This document shows positions 11,580-22,488 of a stretch of 64,000 nucleotides of DNA, piece after piece. Under the pieces are notes generated by a model. That model searched no databases. It was not told the DNA's origin and saw only the letters and a program-made list of their open reading frames with translations. The DNA is from Adiantum capillus-veneris. Taxonomy: Eukaryota > Streptophyta > Polypodiopsida > Polypodiales > Pteridaceae. Position 1 is the stretch's first letter. Every line of letters starts with the position of its first letter. The position numbers were made by a program, and so were the translations under genes. The stretch covers positions 63,826,248 to 63,890,247 of the forward strand of contig CM043944.1 of NCBI GenBank assembly GCA_014529385.2, in the 5' to 3' direction.

Positions 11580-12354
11580 GTGGCAAGCATTTCAAGATAC
11601 CGCACTCTGCCAGAATCTGCACTCCGAAGGAAGATGAAAGCTTATGAGTGTGGAGCTTGGTACCACCATTGCATGGCACAATCTCTGAGAAAAGTAGTGG
11701 CTTGAAAGATCTTTGATTCTTCTGCGTAGTTCCCCATGGCATGGAGGTGGCCCCCCTTGAAGAAGTGTTTTCCTCCTCGAAAACAAAAGTGAGAAATTTC
11801 TTCTTAAATGTTTCCCAAGAGGCACCTTCTTCAGGTCGATCTTTCCACTAGACTAAAGCTTGTCGACGTACATGATGATGCGTACGTAAATCATGATAGT
11901 CTAAAATGCGTTCAAGTTCATGCGGTTAGGGAGGAGGTTCAACGAAATCAACCAAAATCTATTGGTCAATAACAATGTCGTCCCCATGCAAGCGTTTGGA
12001 ATACCGGATGAATACGAGAATGTGCCGGTAGGAGAGTTTGTGGGCTCGATCACCAACTCGCTTGAGTATCTTGAAAGCCCACATTAGGTGTTGGCTTAGT
12101 CTTCAAACTTTCTGAATGCTCTGGCACACGCAAAAATACCTCTTCGTGAAGGTTACTTGGCGACGTTTCTCATCAGCGTACTTCTTATACCGATCTTACA
12201 CTTGTCGAACATTCTGACGAGCGAGTTTCAGCATATCCATATGGTCTTGAATAAAGTCCTTAACCTGTTGGAGTTTTTCAATTGCCAACCCTACCATAAT
12301 CGGTGACCAGTCGTGACATGCTTAGCACTATTGTAAGCAAACTCAAGAAGAGGT
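11580..12354 (-). pseudogene. decayed Ty3 integrase C-terminus and chromodomain-like end
   Basis: Read on the minus strand, sequence just left of LINE A gives EFAYNSAKHVTTG (near 12340-12300), the conserved integrase segment after the DDE core. Further left, around 11830-11600, comes an end resembling a chromodomain tail (ASWETF, then FLTF). The frame is full of stops. It continues, after removal of LINE A, the integrase relic at 19157-19660: the minus frame there runs to YLPLLEF at the LINE junction and resumes here. LINE A therefore inserted into this Ty3 copy. Confidence 0.7.
12339..12354 (+). repeat. left target-site duplication of LINE A
   Basis: The 16-base sequence AAACTCAAGAAGAGGT occurs here and again at 19141-19156 after the poly(A)-like tail. 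This defines the LINE A insertion exactly. Confidence 0.9.
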
Positions 12355-12751
12355 GAGATACCCAAGAAGCCTTGAAGCTGCTCGCTGCTGCTGTTGCGCT
12401 ACCCACTCGCCATCGCAACCTCCCCCTGCCCCTCCCCCCCCTGCCCTCGCGCGCCACCGCTGCCCATTCCCCCCCTGCCCTCGCCGCCCACACCTGCTGC
12501 GCGTACGCCAGCGCGCTGCCCAGCCTGCCCGCAGCCCTATGCCCGCCCTGCCCACCTGCTCGCCAGCTTTCCCCCACTCCCGCCTGCCGCCCCGTTTTCT
12601 GCCTCAGCCCCCCAGCCCCGCCTCCCAATCCTTCCTCACGACGGCCATCCTGCTCGTCGGGCCTCGCCAGTACCAGTGACGGGTTCGGTCCTGCAAAAGC
12701 TTCGTTTTTCGACTACGTTTCTCCGCCCCTCCCCTACAGCAGCAGACACAA

Positions 12752-14648
12752 ATGGAGGCTCCAGCTTCGCCACAGAGGGACTCTGATGAAGCCCCCTCGC
12801 CCGACCCCGCTGAGCCCACCATTCGACTTGCTCTCTCGCCTACAGAGCAAGCGAGCCTTGCCGCAGAGGTAGAGAGATTGCAGGCGACTTCGGTCATCTG
12901 CAAGGTTCTCGGCACTCGACCTAGCAGAGGAGGGCTACGAGACCTTCTCCAGGCCCGCCTTCTCTCAGAGGTGGGCAAGATCTTGGATGTCCAGATTCTC
13001 GGACGGGGGTACTACCAGATTGAGTTCGAGACTTCCGAGATGGCTTCCAAGGTCATTGCTATGAGTCCACTGGCCATCCGAGCATCACGCGCCCACTTTC
13101 GACAGTGGCGACATGGTTTTGACCCGACTTCGGATGTGCTAGTAGAGGAGGCAGACATCCCCATCTCAGTCTGCTTTCCGGGTTTACGGAGGGAGTACCT
13201 TCCACTTCTCTCCAGGATTGGCTCCGCCATCGGGACAGTCCTGGAGACACCTCGTACGGCAACATCAGTAGCTGCCAAGGCAGCTGGCATCCCTTCAGTT
13301 CGAGTTTTGGTCAGAGATACCCACACGCTCCCGAAGGTCATCCTTTTGCCTCGGGTGAGTGGGGGTTGGTTTCGACAGTGTGGAGTACTCGGGTCTCCCG
13401 AACCAGTGCTTCATTTGCAGACAGATGGGCCACCTAGCGAAGGCCTGTCCACGGAGGAGACCACGACCCGCACCCCAGCCTCAGCCCCAACCTGCCAAGG
13501 CTGGGCCGCAGCCGCAGCCAGCGACACAGAGCACAGATTCAGCGCCACCCTCCGAGCTTGGGGCTCCAGCGGAGGAGGGGTGGTAGCAGGCCCGTGGCCG
13601 TCGACGCCAAGGGCCACAGCGTCAGCCTGGCACTCAGAGTGGCCCCCAGGTGCCTACTCAGCAGCAGTGGGTTCCCACGGGGAACCGCTTTGGGCCTCTT
13701 GAGCAGGAGAAGCCTCCTTCGCCAGCCTCCACCTCCGCTTCACCCTCGTCAGCCGCTCCGCCTTCCGATCTCCCCTCCTCCTCCTCATGCCCTCCCCCGC
13801 CCTCTCCTACCGCTCACCCCCCATGTCTCTGCCGCCCCACCCCGCTTCTCCTCTCCCCCGCCCCCCCCCCCCAAGCCCCTTCTCCCCCTCCTCCTGCTTC
13901 AGTACCTCAGTCGGCTCAGGAGACTGGACCCTCGCCGGCGGCTAGGAGATCTCTTGGCAGCGCCTTTGCCACGAGTCGCCTAGCGAGAGAGGGTCAGCCC
14001 TTCATGCTGCCCCCTCTGCAAATTCAGACATCTTCTCTTGCAGCTATCCCGCGTGGTTTGACGAGCATTGACCTCCGACGCCGCTGGGATTTCTTCGATT
14101 ACGGGTTTACTCGTTTTCTTGGCGACTCCGCAGCAGACCACGAGGCAGCCTGCTTCAGAGTCCACGCTTTGTTCCTCGCCGCTAGGGGGACAGAGGCCTT
14201 GGACTCAGCAGTTGGTTTCTCCTTCCCCCTCTGTGGCAGGACTGAGACAGAGTGGTCCCTCGACTCAGTGGTGGGATGGTTGCATACACAGGTTCTCGAG
14301 TTCTCTCACCACATGGGAGAACTTGGCGTTACAGATTTGCTGTAGACGTTGTGGCCACTGGCCAAGTTTGCGGTGACACCCCCAGAGTCAGCAGGATGTA
14401 GACACATTGTGGTGTACTTTTTTGCTGATACGCAGTGTTCGCCTTGCTATGTATTCATTCATGAGGACTCCTGGACAGAGGAGGTTGCTTTACGCACGGC
14501 TCGCTCTGCTTGGGCTTGGACCAGGCACTCACTGCAGTCTCGCCTATCTAGAGGACGCTCGGATGCGGATTACTCCCCATCCAAGCCTGCTTCGAAGATA
14601 GCTCGTCTTGCTGCTGCGGCAGCATCTGTTCTCTCTCGCTCCCCATGA
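12752..14648 (+). pseudogene. LINE A ORF1 (RNA-binding protein with CCHC knuckle)
   Basis: ORF1 of L1-like elements binds the element RNA and forms the ribonucleoprotein. The start ATG at 12752 (MEAPASPQ) is conserved in copy B at 22489. About 200 residues of globular N-terminal domain precede a CCHC zinc knuckle at about 13410-13455 (CFICRQMGHLAKAC). A proline/serine-rich linker and a second conserved block (RRRWDFFDYGF through FSFPLCGR) follow. Defects are a frameshift in the G-rich stretch near 13360, a stop near 13584 (EEGW then TAG) and a TAG at 14343-14345 where copy B reads CAG. The final TGA at 14646-14648 overlaps the ORF2 ATG as ATGA. The full span is about 630 codons. Confidence 0.85.
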
Positions 14649-17600
14649 GGATCGTCTCGTGGAACGTGCAGGGACTAGGTGGGCCCCAGTTTCAGCGACA
14701 ACGGGGCCGATTGCGTCAGGAGCTTTAGCGTTGCCTTGTGGGAGGAGAGATTGATCTCCTTATGCTTCAGGAGCACCATTTGTCTGAGAGCCGCATTCGG
14801 CGATGTGGTCAGATTTTGCGTGGACGCTATGATACCTTTTGGTCAGCTGCTTTTGGACCTGGAGGCATCCACGGTGGGGTATGTATGACTATTGCGGACT
14901 CACTTCAACAGGCCATTGTGGGCAGAGGGATTATTGTACCAAGCCGGGCTCAGTGGATTACTATGCAGGTTCAGGGTAGCCTTGTGGGTTTCCTGAACAT
15001 CTATGCGCCCAATGTGGCGAGTGCTCGTGCAGAGTTTTGGTCACAGATTGTTGAGTCTTTGCCACAGGTTGACCAGTGGTGTGTAGGAGGGGACTTCAAC
15101 ATGTTGGAGGACCCTTCTGACAGGATCGGAGGCAGCCATGCTACTGTGCATGGAGTCGAGTTAGCAGCTTGGGAGAGGTTTTGTATGACGCTGAGGGTCT
15201 CGGATACATGGCAGCATTCTGGCTTTGTGAGGCCTCCAGAGAGTCTTGCCTTCTCTAGATCGGACCGCAGAGTGGGAGGAGTGAATCTATCGCGCATAGA
15301 TCGCTTCTACACTAGTGACCACTTCAGTGACTTGGGGGGATCAGTGGGCATCCTGGCAGGGACATCCTTCTCGGACCATGCACCAGTGATTCTCACAGTG
15401 GCAGATAGGCAGAGGAGTGGGAGCACGATGCTTCGCATCCCAGAGCGGGTCTTGTTGGACTCAGCACTCAGAGAGAGGGTCGAGGCTCTATGGACAGAGG
15501 GCAAGGACAACCAGGCTCCACCTGCAGACAGAGTGGCCTCAGGCCTAGCTCAGCTTAGCCACTTCTTTCTCCAGGAGTCTCTGGCTCGACGGGCTGCAGC
15601 GAGAGAGGAGGAGCAGCGTCTCAGACGAGGCATTGCTTCACTACAGAGGATGCAGGAGCAGCATCCAGACAGTCCATGGTTGGAGGAGCAGTTACAGCAG
15701 GCTCGACAGGAGCTTGCTTGCACAGAGGAGAGGCGCCATGAGTTCGGCTTTCATCGACAGGCATCTCAGTGGACTCAAGTGGGTGACACGGTGACAGGTG
15801 GTTTTTTTGAGACAGTGGGACCTCGGCACTCGCATGCCAAGGTCAATCAGTTGAGGAGACCCGATGGGTCAGTTGTTTGTGAGCTTGAGGATATGTGTGC
15901 AGTCGCTACTGACTTTTACCGTGAGCTACTGTCGGCTGAGCCCGAGTCAGAGAGACAGGATGTATGCAGGGAGCAGGTTTGGGCACAGATGCCCTGTCTT
16001 GTGACTCAGGAGATGCGGCATAGGCTTGAGTTACCTCTTCAGCTTGAGGAGCTGCACACGGCTCTTAGGGCCCTCCCTCGTGGTAGCTGTCCAGGTGAGG
16101 ATGGGCTGACTCCCAACTTCTTCTTGGAGTACTCGGACCTGCTTGGCCCAGATCTTTGTAGTGCCTTTCAGTACATTCTGCACACAGGAGTGATGCCGGA
16201 TAGCATGAGTGAGGGCCTGATTTACCTCATTCCTAAGGAGGGTGGCTCCTTGGATGAGATTCGACAGTGGCGCCCCATCACCATTCTCAACTCAGCCTAC
16301 AAAATTCTTGCCAAGGCTCTGAGTTTGAGGATTCAGCCACTTTTGGAGAGCCTTATACATGGGACTCAGACAGGTTTTGTCAAGGAACGCAGTATCCTTG
16401 ACAACATCTTCACTTTTTGAGAGGCTTCTACCCTTGCACGGCTCCGTGGGGAGGACCTTGTGATTCTTCTTCTCGATTTTGAGAAGGCATACGACAGAGT
16501 CGACTAGGACTTTCTAGAGGGCACGCTACGCAGGATGGGCTTCTCAGAGGCTTGGATCAGAGGGGTGTCAGCTTTGTACAGACAGGCTCACAGACGGGTG
16601 CTCTTGGCAGGAGGTAGAGGTGAGCGCTTCATGCTCACACGATCGGTCAGACAGGGTTGTCCTCTTGCCCCCTTTCTCTTTCTGTTCTATGCAGAGGCGA
16701 TGAGCAGATTTTTGGTGTCACAGCAGGTTGGTTTGAGGGGCTTAGCACTCCCTCTACGGGGAGATGAGCTTCTGGACGCTGAGTTTGCCGACGACTCAGC
16801 CTTGTACTTAGAGGGCCAGGAGGCCAATTTACACAGATGTGGGCAGGCTTTGGAGACCTTCTGCTGTGCATCGGGCGCACTGATCAACTGGAGAAAGACA
16901 GTGGCTTTCTCGGTTGGTAGTGCTCCTGTGCCAGATTGGATGCCAGGAGAGGGTTTCAGGTGGATTCCTCCAGGGACTGCAGTTCGGTACTTGGGTTGTC
17001 AGGTTGGTTTGGATTTGTCCCCCGAGCAGCAGATTGCTCCTCTTCTCCTGTCCATCAGGAGAAAGCTGTTACATTGGAGCTCAGCCCGACTTTCGTTGGC
17101 TGGTAGAGTAGTAGTTGCCAACCAGGTGTTGTTGGCGACTATGTGGTACATCACTTCTTGCTGGATCTTCTCGAGTTCTTGCATCAGCCAGGTACAGAGG
17201 CTGATCAGGAACTTCCTTTGGTCAGGTCGCGACACTCAGATTGCCCGAGCCAAGGTGGCTTGGTCGGTCATCACACTTCCTTGTTCTCAGGGAGGGCTTG
17301 GGATCATTGATCCAGCGCAGCAGAGCAAAGCCCTTCTTGGGAAGTTCGTCGTCAGAGGACTTCTTCCAGGCGAGGAGCCCTGGAAGGAGTTCTTGTTGCA
17401 GAGGCTTCGTGCCAGGGTGCCTCAGTCAGGAGGCCCTTGGCAACCTTCGACCAGATGGATCTTTACAGAGTTGCGTCGAGTTGGTTTGAGCAGGAGACTG
17501 GAGGACCGATTCGCTGTGAGTCTGCTTCGTTCTTGGGAGCTATTACGGCGTGGCCTAGAGCAGAGACAACCGACGTGCACGGAGGAGCGCCTACGGCAGC

Positions 17601-18997
17601 CCCTCGTCTAGAACCCCATGGTTAGCACTCAGCGAGGCCACTTGGTTGGGAGTAGGCCTCATGTTTCTTGGGGTCCCATGGCAGCAGGTCCAGCGCGCTC
17701 TCTAGGTGACTGGCTAGAGTTCACAGGTTTGTCAGAGGAGGTGCAGGTTGTCCAGCTACAGGGCATGAGAGGGGTTCAGAGCATGTGTCAGGACATCTCA
17801 GAGTCAGTTCCAGCTGACTGGCTCACGCCTCTCGAGCCAGTGGCACCCTGGTGGATGGGAGCCTTCACACGACTGGAGGTTCTCATTTCAGTCGGGGCTT
17901 GCTCAGAGACTGTCCCAGCCCTGTTCTTCGAGCTTCAGGGTGGGGGACGACTACAGAGAGTTGCAGTAGAGGCCCCGCAGGTAGCAGAGTGTTGTTTCCA
18001 GAGGATCCGAGTTGTGGGCATCTGTGGGAGGACTTGCGTCATAGACCCTGACCCAGCAGCTCTTGAGACAGGACACTGGAGGCTATGGGCTTGGGAGTGC
18101 TGTCCACTGGCACGAGTACAGTGGGATCCTGGTGAGTGGCTATGGAGGGACCCATTCTCTTCTGCAGACCGCCCAGGAGTCCCTTTCTTTCAGTACACTG
18201 TTCGGCTTGGACGTCATATACTTGCAGCACAGAGTGAGGCCCGCCCCGCTGCAGCACGTCATTGGCAGGAGGAGGGTCTCACAGTTGAGTTCTTGGCAGC
18301 TTTTTGGCAGAGGCTGTGGGACTCCAGACAGCCGAGGCGCGTCACCTTGTTCCAGTGGTTGGTTGCACACAGAGCCACAGCAGTAGGGAGCTAGCTTGTA
18401 CATAGTGGTCTCTCGGCCGCATGTACAGCCTGTGACCAGTTGGTGGAGAGTCAGGGTCACTGTCTTTGGGACTGTCCCTCGGCCCGGCAGGTGTGGCTAC
18501 GAGTTCTTCGGCTGATGCCTCCCCTCTCCACGGCTCGACAGTACACTTGGGGGGCAGCGGCTTGGTCCACCCTCACGGGCCCGGCACTTCAGTTTGAGCT
18601 ATCTTCCACCAGCAGGATGATAGTGATACAGGGGGGTCGACCTACACTCCAGCCTGCTACAGACCTTACTCCACAGGAGTGGAGCAGTGAGAGAGCGGAG
18701 TGTTGGGAGCTCATCAGCGGCCTAGCTCTCTGGTTCATCTGGCGGGCCCGTTGTTTCCGCATCTTTGAGGCTCGCCTTGTACCACCAGCAAAGACTGTTC
18801 GTGACTTTTGGCTAGAGCTGATCCATACTCTCAGAGGACAGCTTGAGGGACTACAAGGCAGCTCCAACCGCATGCGGGAGCGCCGCGAGGCTTTCCTTCG
18901 ACTCTGGCGCCCTGGGCCGTTCTACTCCATGGTCCAGGGGGTGCTCAGATGGCACTACTGTCCACCTGTGTGGCTTTTCCCTCCTCCCATCTCTTGA
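14645..18997 (+). pseudogene. LINE A ORF2 (endonuclease and reverse transcriptase), five stops, no frameshift
   Basis: ORF2 nicks target DNA and reverse transcribes the element RNA. The frame from ATG 14645 to TGA 18995-18997 is continuous over 1,451 codons, interrupted only by stops at 14726, 16418, 16505, 17609 and 18392. The APE-type endonuclease shows MRIVSWNVQGLGG, GGDFNMLE and the catalytic SDHAP near 15375. The RT has LIYLIPKEGG, RQWRPITILNSAYK, LLDFEKAYDRVD, QGCPLAPFLF and the catalytic FADD near 16785. The C-terminal part holds a CX2CX8HX4C cluster near 18425-18470 and LWFIWRARC. Copy B reads a sense codon at every stop position, so the stops arose after the two copies diverged. An overlap ATGA links it to ORF1. 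Confidence 0.9.
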
Positions 18998-19124
18998 TTT
19001 AGCCCCATTGTACATATGCTGTTTTTTCATTGGGAGAGTCTCCCCACCATGCTTGTTGTAGCCCTCTCTTGCAGAGGTGGATGTAGCCCTATGGGCAGTT
19101 TTCATTAACTAATAGAAGGATCTT

Positions 19125-19156
19125 TTTATAAAACAAAAAAAAACTCAAGAAGAGGT
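19125..19156 (+). other. LINE A 3' tail and right target duplication
   Basis: An A-rich tail (ATAAAACAAAAAAAA) is followed at 19141-19156 by the second copy of AAACTCAAGAAGAGGT. This is the normal signature of target-primed reverse transcription. Confidence 0.9.
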
Positions 19157-19910
19157 AGATACTCTGCCCAGTCTGATTGTTTCTTGCTAAGTAGCATACC
19201 CACTAGCACTTGGTTTACTCGTTCAGTCTGACCATCCGTTTCAAGATAATCGGTTGTACTTAGGTTGAGTTGTGTACCCAATCGTTTAAACACAGCCCTC
19301 CAAAAATGACTATTAAACTTGGGATCACGATCACTCACAATGTTACTTGGCAATCCACACAACTTTTACAGATTGTCCACAAATAACTTAGCTAAATTCG
19401 GAGTTTTGATTGTTGCCTTGGTTTAAAATAAACTTGCATAGTTTAGTCAACCGATCTACGACCACCCACACTGAGTCGTGACCTCGTACAGTGGTTGGTA
19501 AACCCACAATAAATATCCTAGATATATTGCACGTGTGGTGCAAAATGCTTCGTAAGCTATCACCTTCATGAATTTGCATGTCGTTCCAAGTAAGAGGGCC
19601 CATAACACCTAGTGTGCATCCGTTTAGCAAAAAAAATTACTCGAAGCTGTATTTTCATGATTTCAAATGCCAATGCGTATGGTGAATAGCACAATGGATA
19701 AATAACCCATTGCTTGAAAGCCTTGCTAAACCATTGGACCATAATAGACTGTGAAAAATAATCACATCTAGGTACCAACCATAAAACATTTTCATTAAGA
19801 GAGCATAGCCTTACTATAAGTGTAAACAACCATCCGTCAATGTTGTTTACAATACTTGTAACCGTAACAAGTCTATTCTTAGTACCCACCGACAATTTTT
19901 GGCCATCCAA
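19157..19910 (-). pseudogene. decayed Ty3 integrase core
   Basis: Minus-strand frames give FIVGLPTTVRGHDSVWVVVDRLTK (about 19555-19440), then CGLPSNIVSDRDPKFNSHFW (about 19360-19300) and DGQTERVNQVL (near 19230). These are the core motifs of a Ty3 integrase. The first acidic residue expected just before FIVGLP is replaced (ISRIFIVGLP). The second Asp (SDRD) and the Glu (QTERVN) remain. The domain continues at 12354 once LINE A is removed. Several stops and frame changes make it non-functional. Confidence 0.75.
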
Positions 19911-21979
19911 TTTGTTCTTGATACTGTGTGCTCAAAATGGTCAAACCAATGGATGTGACCAGCACCTAGAGACTCTGTCACGACACATCATTAGGAAACA
20001 GGCGTTAGTGTCAGTCCCAAATATTCTCCACATATGGAATACGTCTCAGAAGATGATGTCAAGAAAGTGACATCTCGGAAGTACGAGATGTACTTGTGTG
20101 TGGAGATAATCATAAACACTCAGCAACATGAGCGAGAGGGACCCTCATATACTTTGCTCCACACAGGCTAAACCGAACTCCATGAGTTCTTGGACCATGT
20201 TTCACACCTTGTGACTAACAACATGTGCCAAATAGAATGCTACCATGTAGATCTGTAACTGTTGCAATAGGAGACGAACTCGTCATGATATCTTGATGAG
20301 CAGGTATAAGAGAAAGTCACACTACTTTCTCAAAATGCTATGCTCGTACATGACCTTGTCATGTGACTAAAGAGCAAATACATCCCACTTGTAGAGCGTA
20401 ACCAAACTTAACCAAACCAAATGCTTATGATGAGATTGAAGATAGGTTACACTTACCCGGATAGCCAGTGCATCTTTCCACCTAGAAAGATATATGACCA
20501 AAATTCATGTGACCTGTGAACAGTGAAACACCAAAAATAGAGTAAGTGAAGATAAAGAAATTTAAGTTGTTAACCGTGGGTGTTGCCTCGGCAATCCGAA
20601 CCCCTGGGTTTGCCCTTGGCAATCGAAATTCTTGGGTGAGGATCTGGAAGGAACTTATGGACTACCCTTGGCAAGTTTTTAAACACCTTTCCTTGAAAGT
20701 ACAGCTGTAAAGAGGCCAATAAATGACCAATCAACACGTATAAAGTGATTTATAAATCACAAGTGGGTCATATCCCTAGAAATTATCACTTTTGAATCGT
20801 GTGTCTGAAACACTTATCGCATCCATACACCGTGGTATAGAGAATCTTGTACGAATTTTAAATCATCAAAAACTCAGCATGATCTTCGCACTTGAAGTAC
20901 GTGGTGCGAAAGTGACACCCAGACCATCATTAATGGCGAGATGCTTGCTTATCCATTAGAAGCGATGGAAATTCAACTTGGTAGATCTGGTCGATCTTTA
21001 AAACATTCCCTGATGGATTACAAGCAGATAACTTATTTTTGTGGCGTGATTGCCACTTTCTTGCTGAGCGTCAAAGCACCTTGACTCAAGACTACGCACA
21101 GACAAAATCTGTATCAAAATCCTACTTAGAAGGTTATCATTGATTCTTGAGAGAAAGAGAAAAGATGAAGAGAATGTTGGCTGAGGAACGTTCCTTAAGT
21201 TACTATAGTGTGAACCCTTTACGTATGGTATGATGTTGTGCATTGTATGTCTGGTTGGTAGCTTATCCTATAAGCATATCACAATCTACTTGTATGATGC
21301 TCTCGCAAAGAGAGGTGACGTAAGTCACATCCTCATCCACCTGCCTTGTATGTGGTTGTGATTGTACAAGGGTGACTTAAGTATGGCACTTTGCATGTGA
21401 ATTAAGTCCCTGATTTAGGTTCCTTGTAGGGTTGTTGTTTAGACAACCACAAAATAAACATAAATAAATAAATGTTTTAAGACATCAATAAATTACCTCG
21501 TTTTTGACAGAGTAGTTGGTGTTAGAGCGGAAGCGTAAACAGTAATGAGGTGTAATTATGTCTACCTCACTAGCATGCTGTGCACGTAGAGGTGAAAGCC
21601 CTTGGTGACAATGATGGCCCCTACACATTGAGCCGATACCAGAAGTGCCTTGCACAATCGGGCATGGATACATCACAATTCACCGTTGTCATACGTAAAT
21701 TGTGAGCTTATATCCTTATTTTGCCAAATTCCTACGACTGTGTGCCAATGTCGTTGATTCGAAGTCAACCGCAGAATCTTGGCACGGGTTAGAAGCCTTG
21801 CTTCTCATGAATGTTGTCAAAGCACTTTGCTTTGTACAATAGGCAATCCTAGCTTAAAGGTGAAAATGTAGGAAAACAAGAAAACTTGAAATTGTCTAAC
21901 CTGGTTGATCTGTTGTAGCCAGTTGTCTTGAGTTTTCGAAATAAAAACTCGCCTGAATATGGCTCATAGGCATATCTGC
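19911..21979. other. decayed, probably retrotransposon-derived, no clear domain
   Basis: No reverse transcriptase motif could be found on either strand, although this stretch lies between gag-like and integrase-like relics on the minus strand. It may hold the degraded middle of that element or unrelated sequence. Around 20580-20690 the phrase CCCTTGGCAA recurs, and it resembles sequence near 29950. Confidence 0.4.
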
Positions 21980-22113
21980 TGCTACAGTAAGAACTGATGT
22001 ATGATACGTCTTCTTGACACTGATCGAACTAAGCTGCAAACACCTTGCAAAGTTTCCCATTTTCGTATGCTCATAGCATATGCTGAACTTTGGAACTTCG
22101 ATGCAAGAGGCCT
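21980..22113 (-). pseudogene. continuation of decayed gag relic left of LINE B
   Basis: This minus-strand frame continues from the LINE B target site (QFRPLASKFQSSAYAM). Its counterpart is the plus-strand gag relic downstream of EQGFNLEG near 7140. It is short and broken, and is supported mainly by its position next to the gag relic at 28891-29317. Confidence 0.35.
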
Positions 22114-22128
22114 AAATTGAAGCCTTGC
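22114..22128 (+). repeat. left target-site duplication of LINE B
   Basis: AAATTGAAGCCTTGC is present here and again at 28876-28890, directly after the A-rich end of LINE B. Confidence 0.9.
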
Positions 22129-22156
22129 ATCCGAGCTCGCTATTGCTGCCCGCACA

Positions 22157-22177
22157 CCCCCCCCCCCCCCCCCCCCC
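22157..22177. repeat. C homopolymer (about 21 bases)
   Basis: An unbroken C run sits in the LINE B leader. LINE A has no equal run at the same place, so it expanded in this copy. Confidence 0.9.
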
Positions 22178-22488
22178 ACGTAGCCCCTCTGCCCATCCTC
22201 CTGCGTGCTCTGCCCTGCCCGCTGCCCGTCGCCAGTCCCATCACCCTGCCCATCGCCAACCCCACCTGCTGCCCGCCCGTTCCCCGCCGCTGCCTTGTCC
22301 ACCTCCCGTTAGCCCATTGCCCCGCCCACCTACACTTTCTCGTTAGCCCATTGTCCCGCCCGCCTGCACTCTACCGTTAGCCACTCCTGCTTGTCGAGCC
22401 TCACCAGCACCCTCAACGTGCTCGGTCCAGCAGGAGTTTCCCCCTTCGCCGACGCTTCTCCGCCCCTTCTTCGCAGCAGCAGACACAG

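Larger units (their letters stand above)
12355..19140 (+). mobile_element. LINE A, nearly full-length non-LTR retrotransposon
   Basis: A plus-strand LINE of about 6.8 kb is bounded by a 16-bp target duplication and ends in an A-rich tail (about 19125-19140). Its layout is a GC- and C-rich leader (12355-12751), ORF1 with a zinc knuckle, and ORF2 with endonuclease, reverse transcriptase and a terminal zinc-finger-like domain. It is broken by one ORF1 frameshift, in-frame stops in ORF1, and five in-frame stops in ORF2, with no ORF2 frameshift seen. It sits inside a minus-strand Ty3 integrase relic. LINE B (22129-28875) is a second copy of the same family. Domain order fits a plant L1-like element; the clade was not tested by phylogeny. 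Confidence 0.92.

Noticed and set aside
12278-12978. Several overlapping open frames on both strands at the start of LINE A
   Set aside because: They are produced by the GC- and C-rich LINE leader, where stop codons are rare. Only the frame starting at 12752 matches the other copy.
14645-18997. Stops in LINE A corrected by U-to-C RNA editing
   Set aside because: Such editing is organellar and cannot restore TGG from TAG. The other copy shows ordinary sense codons.
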